This document shows positions 53,996-63,042 of a stretch of DNA of 64,000 nucleotides, in pieces. The notes under the pieces are model-generated. The model worked only from the letters and a program-made list of their open reading frames with translations, ran no database searches and had not been told where the DNA came from. This DNA is from CAYNEO01 sp964396245 (GTDB lineage Bacteria; Zixibacteria; MSB-5A5; GN15; FEB-12). Location: NCBI GenBank assembly GCA_964396245.1, contig CAYNEO010000007.1, positions 51,504-115,503 of the forward strand. The letters run 5' to 3'. How positions within the stretch are numbered: position 1 is the first letter of the stretch; every line of letters begins with the position of its first letter. The position numbers and the translations under genes were made by a program.

Positions 53996-54352
53996 ATGCA
54001 CGAACTCGCCATCGCCGATTCGATCTTCCGCACCGTTCTGGCCGAAATCGATAAGAACGGCTACGCTCGCGTTTCCTCCATAGGACTTCGCATCGGCCTG
54101 CTTACGGATGTCGTATCCGAGGCCCTGACATTTGGTTTTGAGGCCATTGCCCGGGGCACCCCGCTCGAACACACCCGCCTGGAAATCGAGCGTATCCCCA
54201 TAACCGGCCGTTGCCGAACGTGCGGCTCAGAAAACCAAATCGAGCGCTACCTTTTTGTATGCCCTCACTGCGGAAGCCGCGATATCGACATGATCCAGGG
54301 GGGCGAACTTGATATTGCCTATATTGAAATCGATGATGAAAATTCGAGCTAA
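53996..54352 (+). CDS. hypA: Hydrogenase nickel insertion protein HypA
   Basis: 118 residues beginning MHELAI, the invariant HypA N terminus that binds Ni through Met1-His2-Glu3. A zinc site follows: CRTCGSENQ and CPHCGSRD (two CxxC pairs). It delivers nickel with HypB to [NiFe]-hydrogenase large subunits and, in some species, urease. First gene of hypABFCDE. A palindrome and -35-like hexamer lie upstream. Confidence 0.96.
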   Translation: MHELAIADSIFRTVLAEIDKNGYARVSSIGLRIGLLTDVVSEALTFGFEAIARGTPLEHTRLEIERIPITGRCRTCGSENQIERYLFVCPHCGSRDIDMIQGGELDIAYIEIDDENSS

Positions 54353-54411
54353 AATTGCGTATCTTGTGACAGTATACCTAACTCTTCATAACACCGAAGG
54401 AATTTCCGGCC

Positions 54412-55092
54412 ATGACAAACAGGGTGAAGGTCGAGGAAAAAGTCCTGTCTGAAAACGATCGTCTTGCGTCCGAGCTTCGTCGGCAATTCCGCGAGCATAA
54501 GATCGTCGTTCTCAATCTGGTCAGTTCACCCGGCTCCGGGAAGACGACATTACTCGAAAACACGCTGAGGGCGCTCAATGCCGAGTTGAAAATCGCCATT
54601 ATCGCCGGCGACGTACAGACTGAAAATGACGCCAATCGTCTTTCCGCTGCCGGCGGAAGGATGGTCCATCCCATCGTCACCGGGGGTAAATGCCATCTGG
54701 ACGCGAAGATGGTTTCCGATGTCACTGCAAGGCTGGATCTCGACGACGTTGAGCTACTTTTCATTGAAAACGTCGGTAACCTGGTCTGTCCTTCGAGCTA
54801 CGACCTTGGCGAGGACATGAAAGTCGTCCTGGTCAGCACGACCGAAGGGGACGACAAACCGATGAAATACCCGGGCATGTTCCGCCGATCCTCGGCGCTG
54901 GTAATCAACAAGACGGACCTTCTCGGCACATCGGAATTTTCTCTCGACCGGGTCAAAGAAAATGCACTAAATATCAACGGGGCGCTGAAGTCCTTCGAGG
55001 TTTCGTGTCGGTCCGGTAACGGACTCGAAAACTGGTACGTATGGTTGAAGGAGCTGGTACGCGCGAAACGCGACGGCGAACGGCTAACCTGA
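54412..55092 (+). CDS. hypB: Hydrogenase nickel incorporation GTPase HypB
   Basis: 226 residues. P-loop SSPGSGKTTLLE (about 39-50), metal-site segment GGKCHLDAKM (Cys and His), FIENVGNLVCPSSYDLGE and the NKTD guanine motif. No N-terminal His-rich or CxxCGC nickel store is present, so it is the short GTPase form. It drives nickel insertion with HypA. AAGGA precedes the ATG. Confidence 0.97.
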   Translation: MTNRVKVEEKVLSENDRLASELRRQFREHKIVVLNLVSSPGSGKTTLLENTLRALNAELKIAIIAGDVQTENDANRLSAAGGRMVHPIVTGGKCHLDAKMVSDVTARLDLDDVELLFIENVGNLVCPSSYDLGEDMKVVLVSTTEGDDKPMKYPGMFRRSSALVINKTDLLGTSEFSLDRVKENALNINGALKSFEVSCRSGNGLENWYVWLKELVRAKRDGERLT

Positions 55093-55134
55093 GAGATGCT
55101 CAGCTGGTGAAGGTCGATGATTGAGGCAGGCAAC

Positions 55135-57420
55135 ATGGAGAGACGGCGAATCCGGATAACTGGAATCGTTCAAGGAGTAGGCTTTCGTCCATTCGTCTAT
55201 CGTCTGGCGAAGTCATGTAATCTAGCCGGATTCGTGAACAACGACTCCCATGGCGTGACTGTGGAGGTTGAGGGCTCACCGGACGCCGTCGACTCCTTCT
55301 GCAAGAGCCTCGTCGCAGACAAACCCGTACTGGCGAGCATCGACGACTGTCAGATAGAGAGAATGCCAACCGCTGGCCAGACGGATTTCACGATTCAGTC
55401 GAGCAAATCCGATGTTATCGCCTCTGCCCTGATATCACCGGATATCGCCGCATGCAATGAATGCTTGACTGAGCTTTTTGACCCGAATAATCGGCGCCAT
55501 CGGTATCCGTTCATCAACTGCACCAATTGCGGCCCGCGGTATACAATCGTGGAGCGCGTGCCGTACGACCGACCCTGCACCTCGATGAAACAATTCGCAA
55601 TGTGCCCGCAGTGCGAGACTGAATACCACGATCCCGCCAATCGCCGCTTTCACGCTCAACCGAATGCCTGTCCCGTATGCGGGCCACGACTCGTCTTGCG
55701 TGATTCACACGCTGTCGTGGAGACACCGGATGTCATACTGACTTCCATTGTACTTCTTTCATCCGGAAAGGTGATTGCCATACGCGGCCTGGGAGGATTC
55801 CATCTGGCTGTCGACGCCCGAAATGACGGTGCCGTCCGAGAGCTGCGGCGGCGCAAACGGCGTGAGGAAAAACCGCTCGCTATGATGGCGCGCGACATGC
55901 ATACGATCGAAACCCACTGCGTCGTTTCGGAGGACGAACGAGAGTCTCTTGAACATTTCACCCGCCCTATCGTTCTCCTGCCTCGACGTGCAGACAGCGA
56001 TATCGCTGAGTCGGTAGCCTACGAAAGTCACTACTTCGGATTCATGCTGCCGTACACACCCTTACATCACCTTTTGCTCGCAGGGCCACTGGACACGCTT
56101 GTGATGACCTCGGGCAATATTGCCGAGGAGCCAATCGCGATCGCCAATGACGAAGCACAGGAGAGACTTAAGGGAATAGCCGACTATTTCGTTCTTCACG
56201 ACCGTGACATCCTGCAGCGGTGCGATGACTCCATTGTTCGATTGGCAGCCGGAAGGCGGCGCACGATCCGTCGAGCCCGCGGCTTTGTACCGCGACCCGT
56301 CTACCTTCCGCGCCCGACCACGAACAGCATCCTGGCTGTCGGAGGCGAGCTGAAAAACACGATTGCGCTGTCACGGAAGGACACGGTCTTTTTCAGCCAG
56401 CATATCGGCGACCTGGACAATCCGGCCGCATTCGATTTTTTCACCGAATGCATAGGTCATCTCAAGAAAGTCCTGGAAATCGACCCTGATGTTATCGCCT
56501 GTGATCTCCATCCCGATTACCTGTCGTCAAAATGGGCTCGCGAACAGACCGGTCTCCCCGTACTTGCGGTTCAGCACCATCATGCTCACCTGGCCTCGGT
56601 CATGGCGGAAAATGGTGCGGACGAACCGGCGATCGGTATTATCCTGGACGGCACCGGGTATGGAACCGACGGCACTATCTGGGGTGGTGAAATCCTAATC
56701 GGCGATACCGGCAACTATGAGCGGTATGCGTACCTCCAACCGGTGCCGATGCCCGGCGGCAGCGCCGCAATCAGGCAGCCGTGGCGAATGGCCCTCAGCT
56801 ACCTCAAATATGCCTATGGGGATTCCGCTCGCGAGTTGCCTCTGCCAATTCTGAATGAGACTAAATCGGACTCGCTGAACACGATCCTGCAGATGATCGA
56901 CCGCCGTCTTAACAGCCCGATGACCTCCAGTTGCGGCCGCCTGTTTGACGGCGTTTCAGCTTTGCTGTCAATCTGCAATGAAAACAGGTACGAGGCACAG
57001 GCGGCTATCGCTCTTGAGATGGCCGCTACGCCACACTCTGGTGAGATCGCAAGAAAGCGCGGCACCAATAATGCCGCCCTCTCAGGACCCGGAGCTGTAG
57101 CCTTTGATCATCTGATTCGTAATACAGTCGATGGCATCATTGGCGGCGATGCGAGAGACGAGCTGGCTGCACGATTTCACATGGATCTTGCTGAGCTTTT
57201 CATATCAGCAGCTTGCGCCGCCCGCCATGACACCGGTGTCAACTTCAGCGCACTCAGCGGCGGTGTGTACCAGAACGTCCTGTTTTTTGAGTATATCCAC
57301 CGAAGGCTCATCGAGGAAAACTTCATGGTCCTGACTCATCGTGAAGTTCCAACCAATGACGGAGGAATAGCTCTGGGGCAAATAGTCATTGCGGACGAAA
57401 CCATGCAGTACTATCACTAG
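55135..57420 (+). CDS. hypF: Carbamoyltransferase HypF
   Basis: About 761 residues in the HypF order. Acylphosphatase domain (about 1-90) with GIVQGVGFRPFVYRLA. Two zinc-finger halves: CNECLTEL...CTNCGPRY and CPQCETEY...CPVCGPRL. A YrdC-like domain comes next, then the Kae1-like domain with VQHHHAHLASVM and the ATP-binding LDGTGYGTDG. It makes the thiocarbamoyl precursor of the hydrogenase cyanide ligands from carbamoyl phosphate; carAB lies elsewhere in the window. ATG 55135 (MERRRIRI) has GAGG ahead and matches the usual N terminus; ATG 55117 is an alternative. Confidence 0.95.
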   Translation: MERRRIRITGIVQGVGFRPFVYRLAKSCNLAGFVNNDSHGVTVEVEGSPDAVDSFCKSLVADKPVLASIDDCQIERMPTAGQTDFTIQSSKSDVIASALISPDIAACNECLTELFDPNNRRHRYPFINCTNCGPRYTIVERVPYDRPCTSMKQFAMCPQCETEYHDPANRRFHAQPNACPVCGPRLVLRDSHAVVETPDVILTSIVLLSSGKVIAIRGLGGFHLAVDARNDGAVRELRRRKRREEKPLAMMARDMHTIETHCVVSEDERESLEHFTRPIVLLPRRADSDIAESVAYESHYFGFMLPYTPLHHLLLAGPLDTLVMTSGNIAEEPIAIANDEAQERLKGIADYFVLHDRDILQRCDDSIVRLAAGRRRTIRRARGFVPRPVYLPRPTTNSILAVGGELKNTIALSRKDTVFFSQHIGDLDNPAAFDFFTECIGHLKKVLEIDPDVIACDLHPDYLSSKWAREQTGLPVLAVQHHHAHLASVMAENGADEPAIGIILDGTGYGTDGTIWGGEILIGDTGNYERYAYLQPVPMPGGSAAIRQPWRMALSYLKYAYGDSARELPLPILNETKSDSLNTILQMIDRRLNSPMTSSCGRLFDGVSALLSICNENRYEAQAAIALEMAATPHSGEIARKRGTNNAALSGPGAVAFDHLIRNTVDGIIGGDARDELAARFHMDLAELFISAACAARHDTGVNFSALSGGVYQNVLFFEYIHRRLIEENFMVLTHREVPTNDGGIALGQIVIADETMQYYH

Positions 57421-57431
57421 CAGAGGATACT

Positions 57432-57695
57432 ATGTGTCTCGCCATTCCGGGAAAACTGATTGACATAATCGAGGAAGACGGTCTCAAGATGGGACGGGTC
57501 GACTATTCCGGTACCGTGCAGTCGGCCTGTCTCGAGTACGTCCCGGCCGTTACTCCCGGTCAGTACGTGCTGGTGCATGCCGGATTCGCCATCAAGATAA
57601 TCGATGAACAGGAAGCGGAAAGGACGTTGGCGTTGTTCAACGAAATGATCGAAAGGGTTGAACCGAACGAAATCGACTCAAACGAAGACTCCTGA
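57432..57695 (+). CDS. hypC: Hydrogenase assembly chaperone HypC
   Basis: 87 residues starting MCLAIPGKL, the invariant HypC motif whose Cys2 carries the Fe(CN)2CO intermediate. The rest is the small OB-like barrel (GRVDYSGTVQSACLEYV, GQYVLVHAGFAIKIIDEQEA) with an acidic tail. It shuttles the iron complex between HypD and the hydrogenase precursor. It lies 11 bases after hypF, with AGAGGA ahead. Confidence 0.97.
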   Translation: MCLAIPGKLIDIIEEDGLKMGRVDYSGTVQSACLEYVPAVTPGQYVLVHAGFAIKIIDEQEAERTLALFNEMIERVEPNEIDSNEDS

Positions 57696-57733
57696 ACCGG
57701 CTGACACTCCGGTGTCAGCGAGGGTGAACCACC

Positions 57734-58843
57734 GTGAAATATCTCAATGAATTTCGTGACCCCGAGATTGCTCGTACGATTTTGAATCAAATCGAGGCTC
57801 TCGTCACCCGGCCCTGGGTTGTCATGGAAGTCTGCGGCGGCCAGACGCATTCCATCATCCGTAATGGAATCGATCAGCTGCTTCCCGAGAGAATCGAGCT
57901 CGTCCACGGTCCCGGTTGTCCGGTATGCGTTACGCCGCTCGAGCTAATTGACAGGGCAATTGGAATAGCTTCTCGTTCCGATGTTATCTTCGCATCCTTC
58001 GGCGATATGCTCCGTGTCCCGGGCTCCAGCCGCGATCTTTTGACGGTGAAGTCGGTGGGTGGTGATGTTCGGATAGTGTACTCACCATTGGATGCGCTCA
58101 AGATCGCGCGCGACAATCCGGAACGAAGCGTGGTGTTCTTCGCCGTCGGCTTCGAAACCACCGCTCCCGCCACTGCCATGGCTGTATGGCAGGCGCATCG
58201 CCAGGGGCTGAACAATTTCTTTTTGCTCGTGGCACACGTTCTGGTGCCGCCGGCTATTACGACTTTGCTTGAGTCCCCTGGTAATCGTATCCAGGCATAC
58301 CTGGCAGCGGGGCATGTTTGCTCTGTCACGGGGTGGCAGCAATATTGCACGATTGCCGAGAAGTACCACGTTCCGATTGTGGTCACGGGATTCGAGCCGG
58401 TTGATCTTCTCGATGGAATCCTCGGTGCACTACAACAACTCGAGTCCGGTGAAGCATACGTTGAAAACCGCTATGCGCGTGCGGTGAACAAGGACGGCAA
58501 CCGGGAGGCACAGGATCTGGTCGGCAAAGTTTTCGAAGTCACCGACCGCAAATGGCGCGGTATCGGGACCATCCCCGGAAGCGGACTGAAACTCCGGGAA
58601 GAGTTTGCTGCCCGCGATGCCGAGTCACATTTCATGATGGCTGACTTACACGTCGAAGAATCACCGCTCTGTATCAGTGGGTTGGTACTCCGGGGGTTGA
58701 AGAAACCGGTTGAATGCCCGGCATTCGGTAGAGAGTGCACGCCGGAAACGCCGCTTGGCGCCACGATGGTATCAACGGAGGGCGCCTGTGCGGCTTATTT
58801 CCGGTACAACCGGCTCCCCGTTGATTCAAGTGACAATTTATGA
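57734..58843 (+). CDS. hypD: Hydrogenase maturation protein HypD
   Basis: 369 residues. Motifs: EVCGGQTHSI (Cys near 38), HGPGCPVCVTP (the CxxC redox pair), FFAVGFETTAPATA and the C-terminal cluster-binding cysteines CPAFGREC and TEGACAAYF. It carries a [4Fe-4S] cluster and assembles the Fe(CN)2CO group with HypC and HypE. hypE follows 7 bases after the stop. Start ATG? the codon at 57734 is GTG in AACCACCGTGAAA, with a GAGGGTGAA site ahead. Confidence 0.95.
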   Translation: MKYLNEFRDPEIARTILNQIEALVTRPWVVMEVCGGQTHSIIRNGIDQLLPERIELVHGPGCPVCVTPLELIDRAIGIASRSDVIFASFGDMLRVPGSSRDLLTVKSVGGDVRIVYSPLDALKIARDNPERSVVFFAVGFETTAPATAMAVWQAHRQGLNNFFLLVAHVLVPPAITTLLESPGNRIQAYLAAGHVCSVTGWQQYCTIAEKYHVPIVVTGFEPVDLLDGILGALQQLESGEAYVENRYARAVNKDGNREAQDLVGKVFEVTDRKWRGIGTIPGSGLKLREEFAARDAESHFMMADLHVEESPLCISGLVLRGLKKPVECPAFGRECTPETPLGATMVSTEGACAAYFRYNRLPVDSSDNL

Positions 58844-58850
58844 GCGCGAT

Positions 58851-59915
58851 ATGAATAGAAAGCCTCCCTCGGAAAATCTCGGCTCTTGTCCCCGGCCGCT
58901 GAGCAATTTCAGCACTATCCAGCTCGCACATGGGTCGGGAGGAAGACTCACTGCCGATCTGATCGAACGGATATTTCTTAAGGCGTTTGATAATCCGGCG
59001 CTGAACAAACAAAATGACCAGGCAATCGTTGAAATTGGCGGTGTAAGAATAGCCTTTACGACCGACTCATTTGTCGTCGATCCCGTCTTCTTCCCCGGCG
59101 GGGACATCGGTGACCTCGCGATCAACGGCACAATTAACGATCTGTGCATGTGTGGCGCGAGACCGATGTTTCTGAGCGCCGGCCTCATTATCGAAGAAGG
59201 TCTGCCCATCGACGACCTGCAGAGGATCGTCGATTCCATGCAACGCGCCGCCGCCGCCGCCGATGTCGAGATCATCACAGGGGATACAAAGGTTGTCGAT
59301 AAAGGCAAGGGCGATAAGATCTTTGTGAATACGTCCGGGATCGGCGTCGTGGAGCATGACTTTACGGTATCGGCCGATAATCTGAAACCCGGTGATGTCC
59401 TCATCATTAACGGTACAATCGCAGATCACGGAATGGCGATTCTCTCGCGGCGAGAAGGACTTTCCTTTGACAGTCCGATCAAAAGCGACACAGCCGCCTT
59501 GCACTCGCTGGTCGGGCTGATGCTACAGACCGCCGGGAGTGCGATTCACGCCATGCGCGACCCCACTCGGGGCGGAGTTGCAGCGACCCTGAACGAGTTC
59601 GCTTCGGCATCCAAAGTGAGCATCCGGCTGCAGGAGGATACGATACCGATTCTGCCGGCCGTAGCCGGAGCTTGTGAGTTGCTCGGACTGGACCCGCTTT
59701 ATGTGGCGAACGAGGGAAAATTGATCGTGGCGATTGAAGAATCCGCCGCTCGACGAGTAATCGAGGCCATGCATCGCCATCCTCTCGGGCGAGAGGCAAC
59801 CATCATCGGCCGAGTTGAGGCCGACCGCCCCGGTCGCGTGACACTCAAGACACGTCTCGGTACCGACCGAATAATCGATATGCCGACAGGCGAACAACTC
59901 CCCAGGATTTGTTGA
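58851..59915 (+). CDS. hypE: Hydrogenase maturation protein HypE
   Basis: 354 residues of the PurM-like fold. Motifs are LAHGSGGRLT near the N terminus, ALNKQNDQAIV, TTDSFVVDPVFFPGGDIG, CMCGARP and AMRDPTRGG. The C terminus ends PRIC, whose Cys is thiocarbamoylated by HypF and dehydrated to thiocyanate. ATG 58851 starts 7 bases after hypD. A longer frame to 58710 runs inside hypD and is unlikely. Last gene of the cluster, convergent with the methyltransferase. Confidence 0.95.
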   Translation: MNRKPPSENLGSCPRPLSNFSTIQLAHGSGGRLTADLIERIFLKAFDNPALNKQNDQAIVEIGGVRIAFTTDSFVVDPVFFPGGDIGDLAINGTINDLCMCGARPMFLSAGLIIEEGLPIDDLQRIVDSMQRAAAAADVEIITGDTKVVDKGKGDKIFVNTSGIGVVEHDFTVSADNLKPGDVLIINGTIADHGMAILSRREGLSFDSPIKSDTAALHSLVGLMLQTAGSAIHAMRDPTRGGVAATLNEFASASKVSIRLQEDTIPILPAVAGACELLGLDPLYVANEGKLIVAIEESAARRVIEAMHRHPLGREATIIGRVEADRPGRVTLKTRLGTDRIIDMPTGEQLPRIC

Positions 59916-59943
59916 CAGCTCGAAACTAAGCCCCGAGCGGGGA

Positions 59944-60711
59944 CTACATGGATCGCGACGGTGCCGACTTGCGGATCCGACCAATCCGAAAATGAAGCGG
60001 CCAGGTGATGGTCCGTGACCCGATATCCCCCCAGACTTCCATGAGTTCTTGCATAAACCTTCCAAATGCCTCTTCACCCTTCGCATCGACATAACGGCGC
60101 GACGCCGACCAACTGGACAAGAATCCGACCAGACAATAGACATCCCAATCTGCAACCGCACTGAACGGAGGTGCCTCGATCTCTTCGAAGGGAAACGGCA
60201 GCGTCCTGTACTTCTTATCGAGATACTCAATTCGTGCCGGCCAGTAGTCGGCCAGTTTCACCCTGTAAAAATCCTCCAGCCAGCGATCTACCAGGGTTTC
60301 AATGATCGGCAGATGATAGGTCCAGACCGCCAGTATAGCACCCTCTTTCGAAACGCGCCGCACCTCGCGGTAAAAGGAATCGAGGTCAAACCAGTGCACG
60401 GCCGTCCCGGCTGTAACGAGATCGACCACTCCCGAGTCGATTGTTGTCTTCTCGGCCTGCTCGGCCAGATAGGTTATCCGCGGGTGTTGAGCAGCTTGAC
60501 GAAGTTGCTCCTGGCTGCCATCCGTCGCCACCACACGGTCGAACCAGCGGGCTAAGCCCATGGCCGCCTGACCGTTACCTGTGCCGCAATCCCAGGCGAG
60601 TTCCTTGAGGGGCGCCAATGATGACAGATATGCGAACATCTCCGCAGGATACATCGGGCGGTGCCGGGAATACTCCTCGGCTAATTTGGAAAAATGATCC
60701 TGGAAAGCCAT
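59944..60711 (-). CDS. Class I SAM-dependent methyltransferase
   Basis: 255 residues beginning MAFQDHFSKLAEEYSRHRP. The SAM motif I is AWDCGTGNGQAAMGLA (about 43-58), the acidic motif II VATDGSQEQL, and motif post II VTAGTAVHWFDLDSFYREV, all as in the UbiE/TMT-like group of small-molecule methyltransferases. The ATG at 60711 suits family length; the longer frame to 60927 enters the promoter region. No close operon partner. Substrate unknown. Confidence 0.9.
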   Translation of the reverse strand: MAFQDHFSKLAEEYSRHRPMYPAEMFAYLSSLAPLKELAWDCGTGNGQAAMGLARWFDRVVATDGSQEQLRQAAQHPRITYLAEQAEKTTIDSGVVDLVTAGTAVHWFDLDSFYREVRRVSKEGAILAVWTYHLPIIETLVDRWLEDFYRVKLADYWPARIEYLDKKYRTLPFPFEEIEAPPFSAVADWDVYCLVGFLSSWSASRRYVDAKGEEAFGRFMQELMEVWGDIGSRTITWPLHFRIGRIRKSAPSRSM

Positions 60712-60856
60712 TACACTAAATACCACCAAGAAAGGCAAAACTTGACTACCGTCGTCCACTATAACGTACGGTTGACAGGCTCCGGTTCCCCGGCAAAAAG
60801 GGAGACAACCACCCATACATTCCGGCCCAAACCGTCGCCGGAACTCAAATCTGGTC

Positions 60857-60885
60857 TTGACAGATCGATTTTGTCTTTGTTTATT
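60857..60885 (+). promoter_or_regulatory. Promoter of the surface-protein gene
   Basis: TTGACA (60857-60862), a 17-base spacer and TTTATT (60880-60885, four of six consensus bases) would start transcription about 165 bases before the ATG at 61058. Confidence 0.5.
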
Positions 60886-60925
60886 GCGGGGAGCATATTT
60901 TCTGTTGTGAACTGAATCGCAAAGC

Positions 60926-60998
60926 ACTTACCGGCCGCCCTATGTAAGTCGGCATATCGGGACTTACGGCGCATCTGCCATCAAATCCATCCGGCAGA
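60926..60998 (+). promoter_or_regulatory. 5' leader with mutually exclusive hairpins
   Basis: ACTTAC (60926-60931) can pair with GTAAGT (60944-60949). The same GTAAGTC (60944-60950) can instead pair with GACTTAC (60961-60967) around a 10-base loop. A further hairpin TCTGCC/GGCAGA (60974-60979, 60993-60998) follows. Competing helices of this kind suggest a riboswitch or attenuator-type leader. I recognise no known aptamer; a CGCAAAGC just upstream recalls one half of a c-di-GMP-I aptamer only. Confidence 0.45.
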
Positions 60999-61057
60999 GA
61001 GTGCCAAACGACTTGCAGAAAAATACTATTCATAATATTTACGCAGGAGAATCGCTT

Positions 61058-62935
61058 ATGCGAAATGCTAGAGTATTTGTCGTTGTCGCTGCTCTAACTT
61101 TGGTGTTGACCGGTGTGGTTCTGGCGTCGGCGCCTCAGTTGTTGAACTATCAGGCTAAGCTCACCAATAGTGATGGAACTACCGTTTCGGATGGCACTTA
61201 TGATCTCTCGTTTGCCATCTACGATGCGGCCGCCGCCGGCAACGTCGTCTGGTCAGAGACGCAAACAGGCGTCAATGTCTCTGATGGTCTCTTTAGCGTT
61301 ATTCTTGGATCCGTGAACCCGATTGATGACGCGGTATTCGATGGTCCTCAGCGATATCTCGAAGTAACCGTTAACGGAGAAGCCATATCGCCGCGAACGC
61401 AGATAACGTCGGTGGCATACGCTCAACGAATTGCGACACTTGATGGTGCAACCGCCGGGGAGATTTCCGGTGAACTGACAATCTATCCGTCCCGCGGGAT
61501 ATTCACGACCGGATCAGCCAAAATACCTGAGCTTGCACGCGAAGCGAAAATCGTCCTTGGTGTCAGCGCCACCTCTACGGGCTCGATTTCTCTCTACGAG
61601 CCTGTGGACTCAAAAGGCAACCTGGCCGCCGGTCTTCAGGAATCCGTCAAGCGGGTGGAAATTCAGCGAGACGGCCTCATCATGTACGGAGCCACCGAGC
61701 AGGACACTAACCTTGTCGTAAATCCCAACGGAGATATTGTCGGCAAGGGCCAGATCACCATGGGCCAGAACTCCAGTAGTGGTGTTCAGACCAGCGTTCT
61801 TGGATTCGAGAATACCGCCGACGGCGACTCATCGGCAATCGGTGGCGGGTCGGCTAACCTGACCACGGGGACTATTTCAACAATTGCGGGCGGACACATG
61901 AACACTGCCAATGGTGAGGGAACTTCCGTTGGCGGCGGTTCAAACAACACCGCCGACGGACCCTATGGCACAATCGGCGGCGGGCAGAACAATTCCACGC
62001 TGGGAGCATTTGCTACTGTGCCGGGAGGTGACTTCAACGCCGGCAACGGCGATTACTCCTTCGCGGCAGGACATCGGGCTAAGTCTGAGCACGCCGGAAG
62101 CTTCGTCTGGGCGGACCACACCGATGTCGACTTCAGCAGCACCGGTGACGACCAGTTCCTCGTTCGAGCCTCCGGAGGTGTAGGCATCAATACAGCGACT
62201 CCCCTTGGAGCCTTCGACGTCAGCGGACCCGCCGCCAACCTGACCGTCAACCTGCCGGACAGCTCAATTGCGTCTCAGGAGATTCTCGACGAACCGGGTA
62301 TCGCATCCAACAGGTCAACCGATGTTGTCACGTTAACACAGCAGTCAACCACGATGCAGAATCTCGTCTCGGTAACGATCACTACCCCGGCTCCCGGTTA
62401 CATTCTGGTTAGCGGCCACGGCACGCTCGAACTGACCGGGACGAACGGTAGAAATCAGGCCTATATGCAAATCGACGAAGCTTCGGGTGGGGGCCTTCTT
62501 AGCTCATATTACGTCCTCGCCGGAAATGGCGATTACGACAAGCCGACTACCCATCATTACTTCACGATGAGCACGCAGAGAGTATTCTTCAAACCGGCCG
62601 GGGCATACACTTTTATACTCGAAGCACAGGCGCATCCCGAAAATGACGGAACCGCTGAAACGAGGATAGAGCTGCCAAACATATTTGCGACCTATTACCC
62701 GACTTCATACGGTTCGGTAACGACAGTTTTGAGTTCTGCTGATGCCTTCGAGTTCAGATCCGCAACACCGGTAAGCACCGGCGGTACGGCCGCCGCTCCC
62801 GCCGGTTCGCAGCAGTATTATCAAGTGGATTTGCGTGAACTGGAGTTGAGAGCCGCTCAGGCGCGGGCCGAGGCCGAACGCGCTGAGAGACAGCTGCTCG
62901 AAGCCAGACTGAGACAGCAGGCGTCCAGCGAGTAA
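61058..62935 (+). CDS. Exported surface protein with YadA-head-like repeats
   Basis: 625 residues. Signal peptide (about 1-24). An N-terminal domain (about 25-130) reads LLNYQAKLTNSDGT...YDLSFAIYDA, common in large exported proteins of uncultured bacteria. A left-handed-helix head-like repeat region (about 255-355) has units such as TISTIAGGHMNTANGEGTSV and GGGSNNTADG. Then come a jelly-roll-like region and a C-terminal charged coiled coil (ELRAAQARAEAERAERQLLE). No YadA anchor barrel is visible, so how it is held is unclear. AGGAG precedes the ATG. The long leader (60857-61057) suggests controlled expression. Confidence 0.8.
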   Translation: MRNARVFVVVAALTLVLTGVVLASAPQLLNYQAKLTNSDGTTVSDGTYDLSFAIYDAAAAGNVVWSETQTGVNVSDGLFSVILGSVNPIDDAVFDGPQRYLEVTVNGEAISPRTQITSVAYAQRIATLDGATAGEISGELTIYPSRGIFTTGSAKIPELAREAKIVLGVSATSTGSISLYEPVDSKGNLAAGLQESVKRVEIQRDGLIMYGATEQDTNLVVNPNGDIVGKGQITMGQNSSSGVQTSVLGFENTADGDSSAIGGGSANLTTGTISTIAGGHMNTANGEGTSVGGGSNNTADGPYGTIGGGQNNSTLGAFATVPGGDFNAGNGDYSFAAGHRAKSEHAGSFVWADHTDVDFSSTGDDQFLVRASGGVGINTATPLGAFDVSGPAANLTVNLPDSSIASQEILDEPGIASNRSTDVVTLTQQSTTMQNLVSVTITTPAPGYILVSGHGTLELTGTNGRNQAYMQIDEASGGGLLSSYYVLAGNGDYDKPTTHHYFTMSTQRVFFKPAGAYTFILEAQAHPENDGTAETRIELPNIFATYYPTSYGSVTTVLSSADAFEFRSATPVSTGGTAAAPAGSQQYYQVDLRELELRAAQARAEAERAERQLLEARLRQQASSE

Positions 62936-62989
62936 TCGGTAAACTCCGCGCTGAGTCAAAGCTCGTTATTTTGTAGCTGGAACATATAT

Positions 62990-63023
62990 ACCGGTCACCC
63001 GGAGGAATACCGGGTGCACCGGT
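62990..63023. terminator. Hairpin between convergent genes
   Basis: ACCGGTCACCCGG (62990-63002) pairs with CCGGGTG-C-ACCGGT (63010-63023): thirteen pairs, one bulged C and a 7-base loop. It lies between the stops of the surface protein and DDAH. The minus-strand side is AU-rich beyond it. It could terminate both transcripts. Confidence 0.6.
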
Positions 63024-63042
63024 CACGAGGGTTGCTGACGAC

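Larger units (their letters stand above)
60712..61057. other. Divergent intergenic region with structured leader
   Basis: 346 bases without a gene. It contains a promoter for the surface-protein gene (60857-60885) and a leader with alternative hairpins (60926-60998). A TTGACA-like TTGACAGG at 60773-60780 lacks a clear -10. The remaining bases up to the methyltransferase start look like its own 5' region. Confidence 0.6.

Noticed and set aside
60912..60970. c-di-GMP-I (GEMM) riboswitch
   Set aside because: CGCAAAGC resembles the second half of the aptamer, but the first half (GCAAACC side) and the conserved closing helix are absent.
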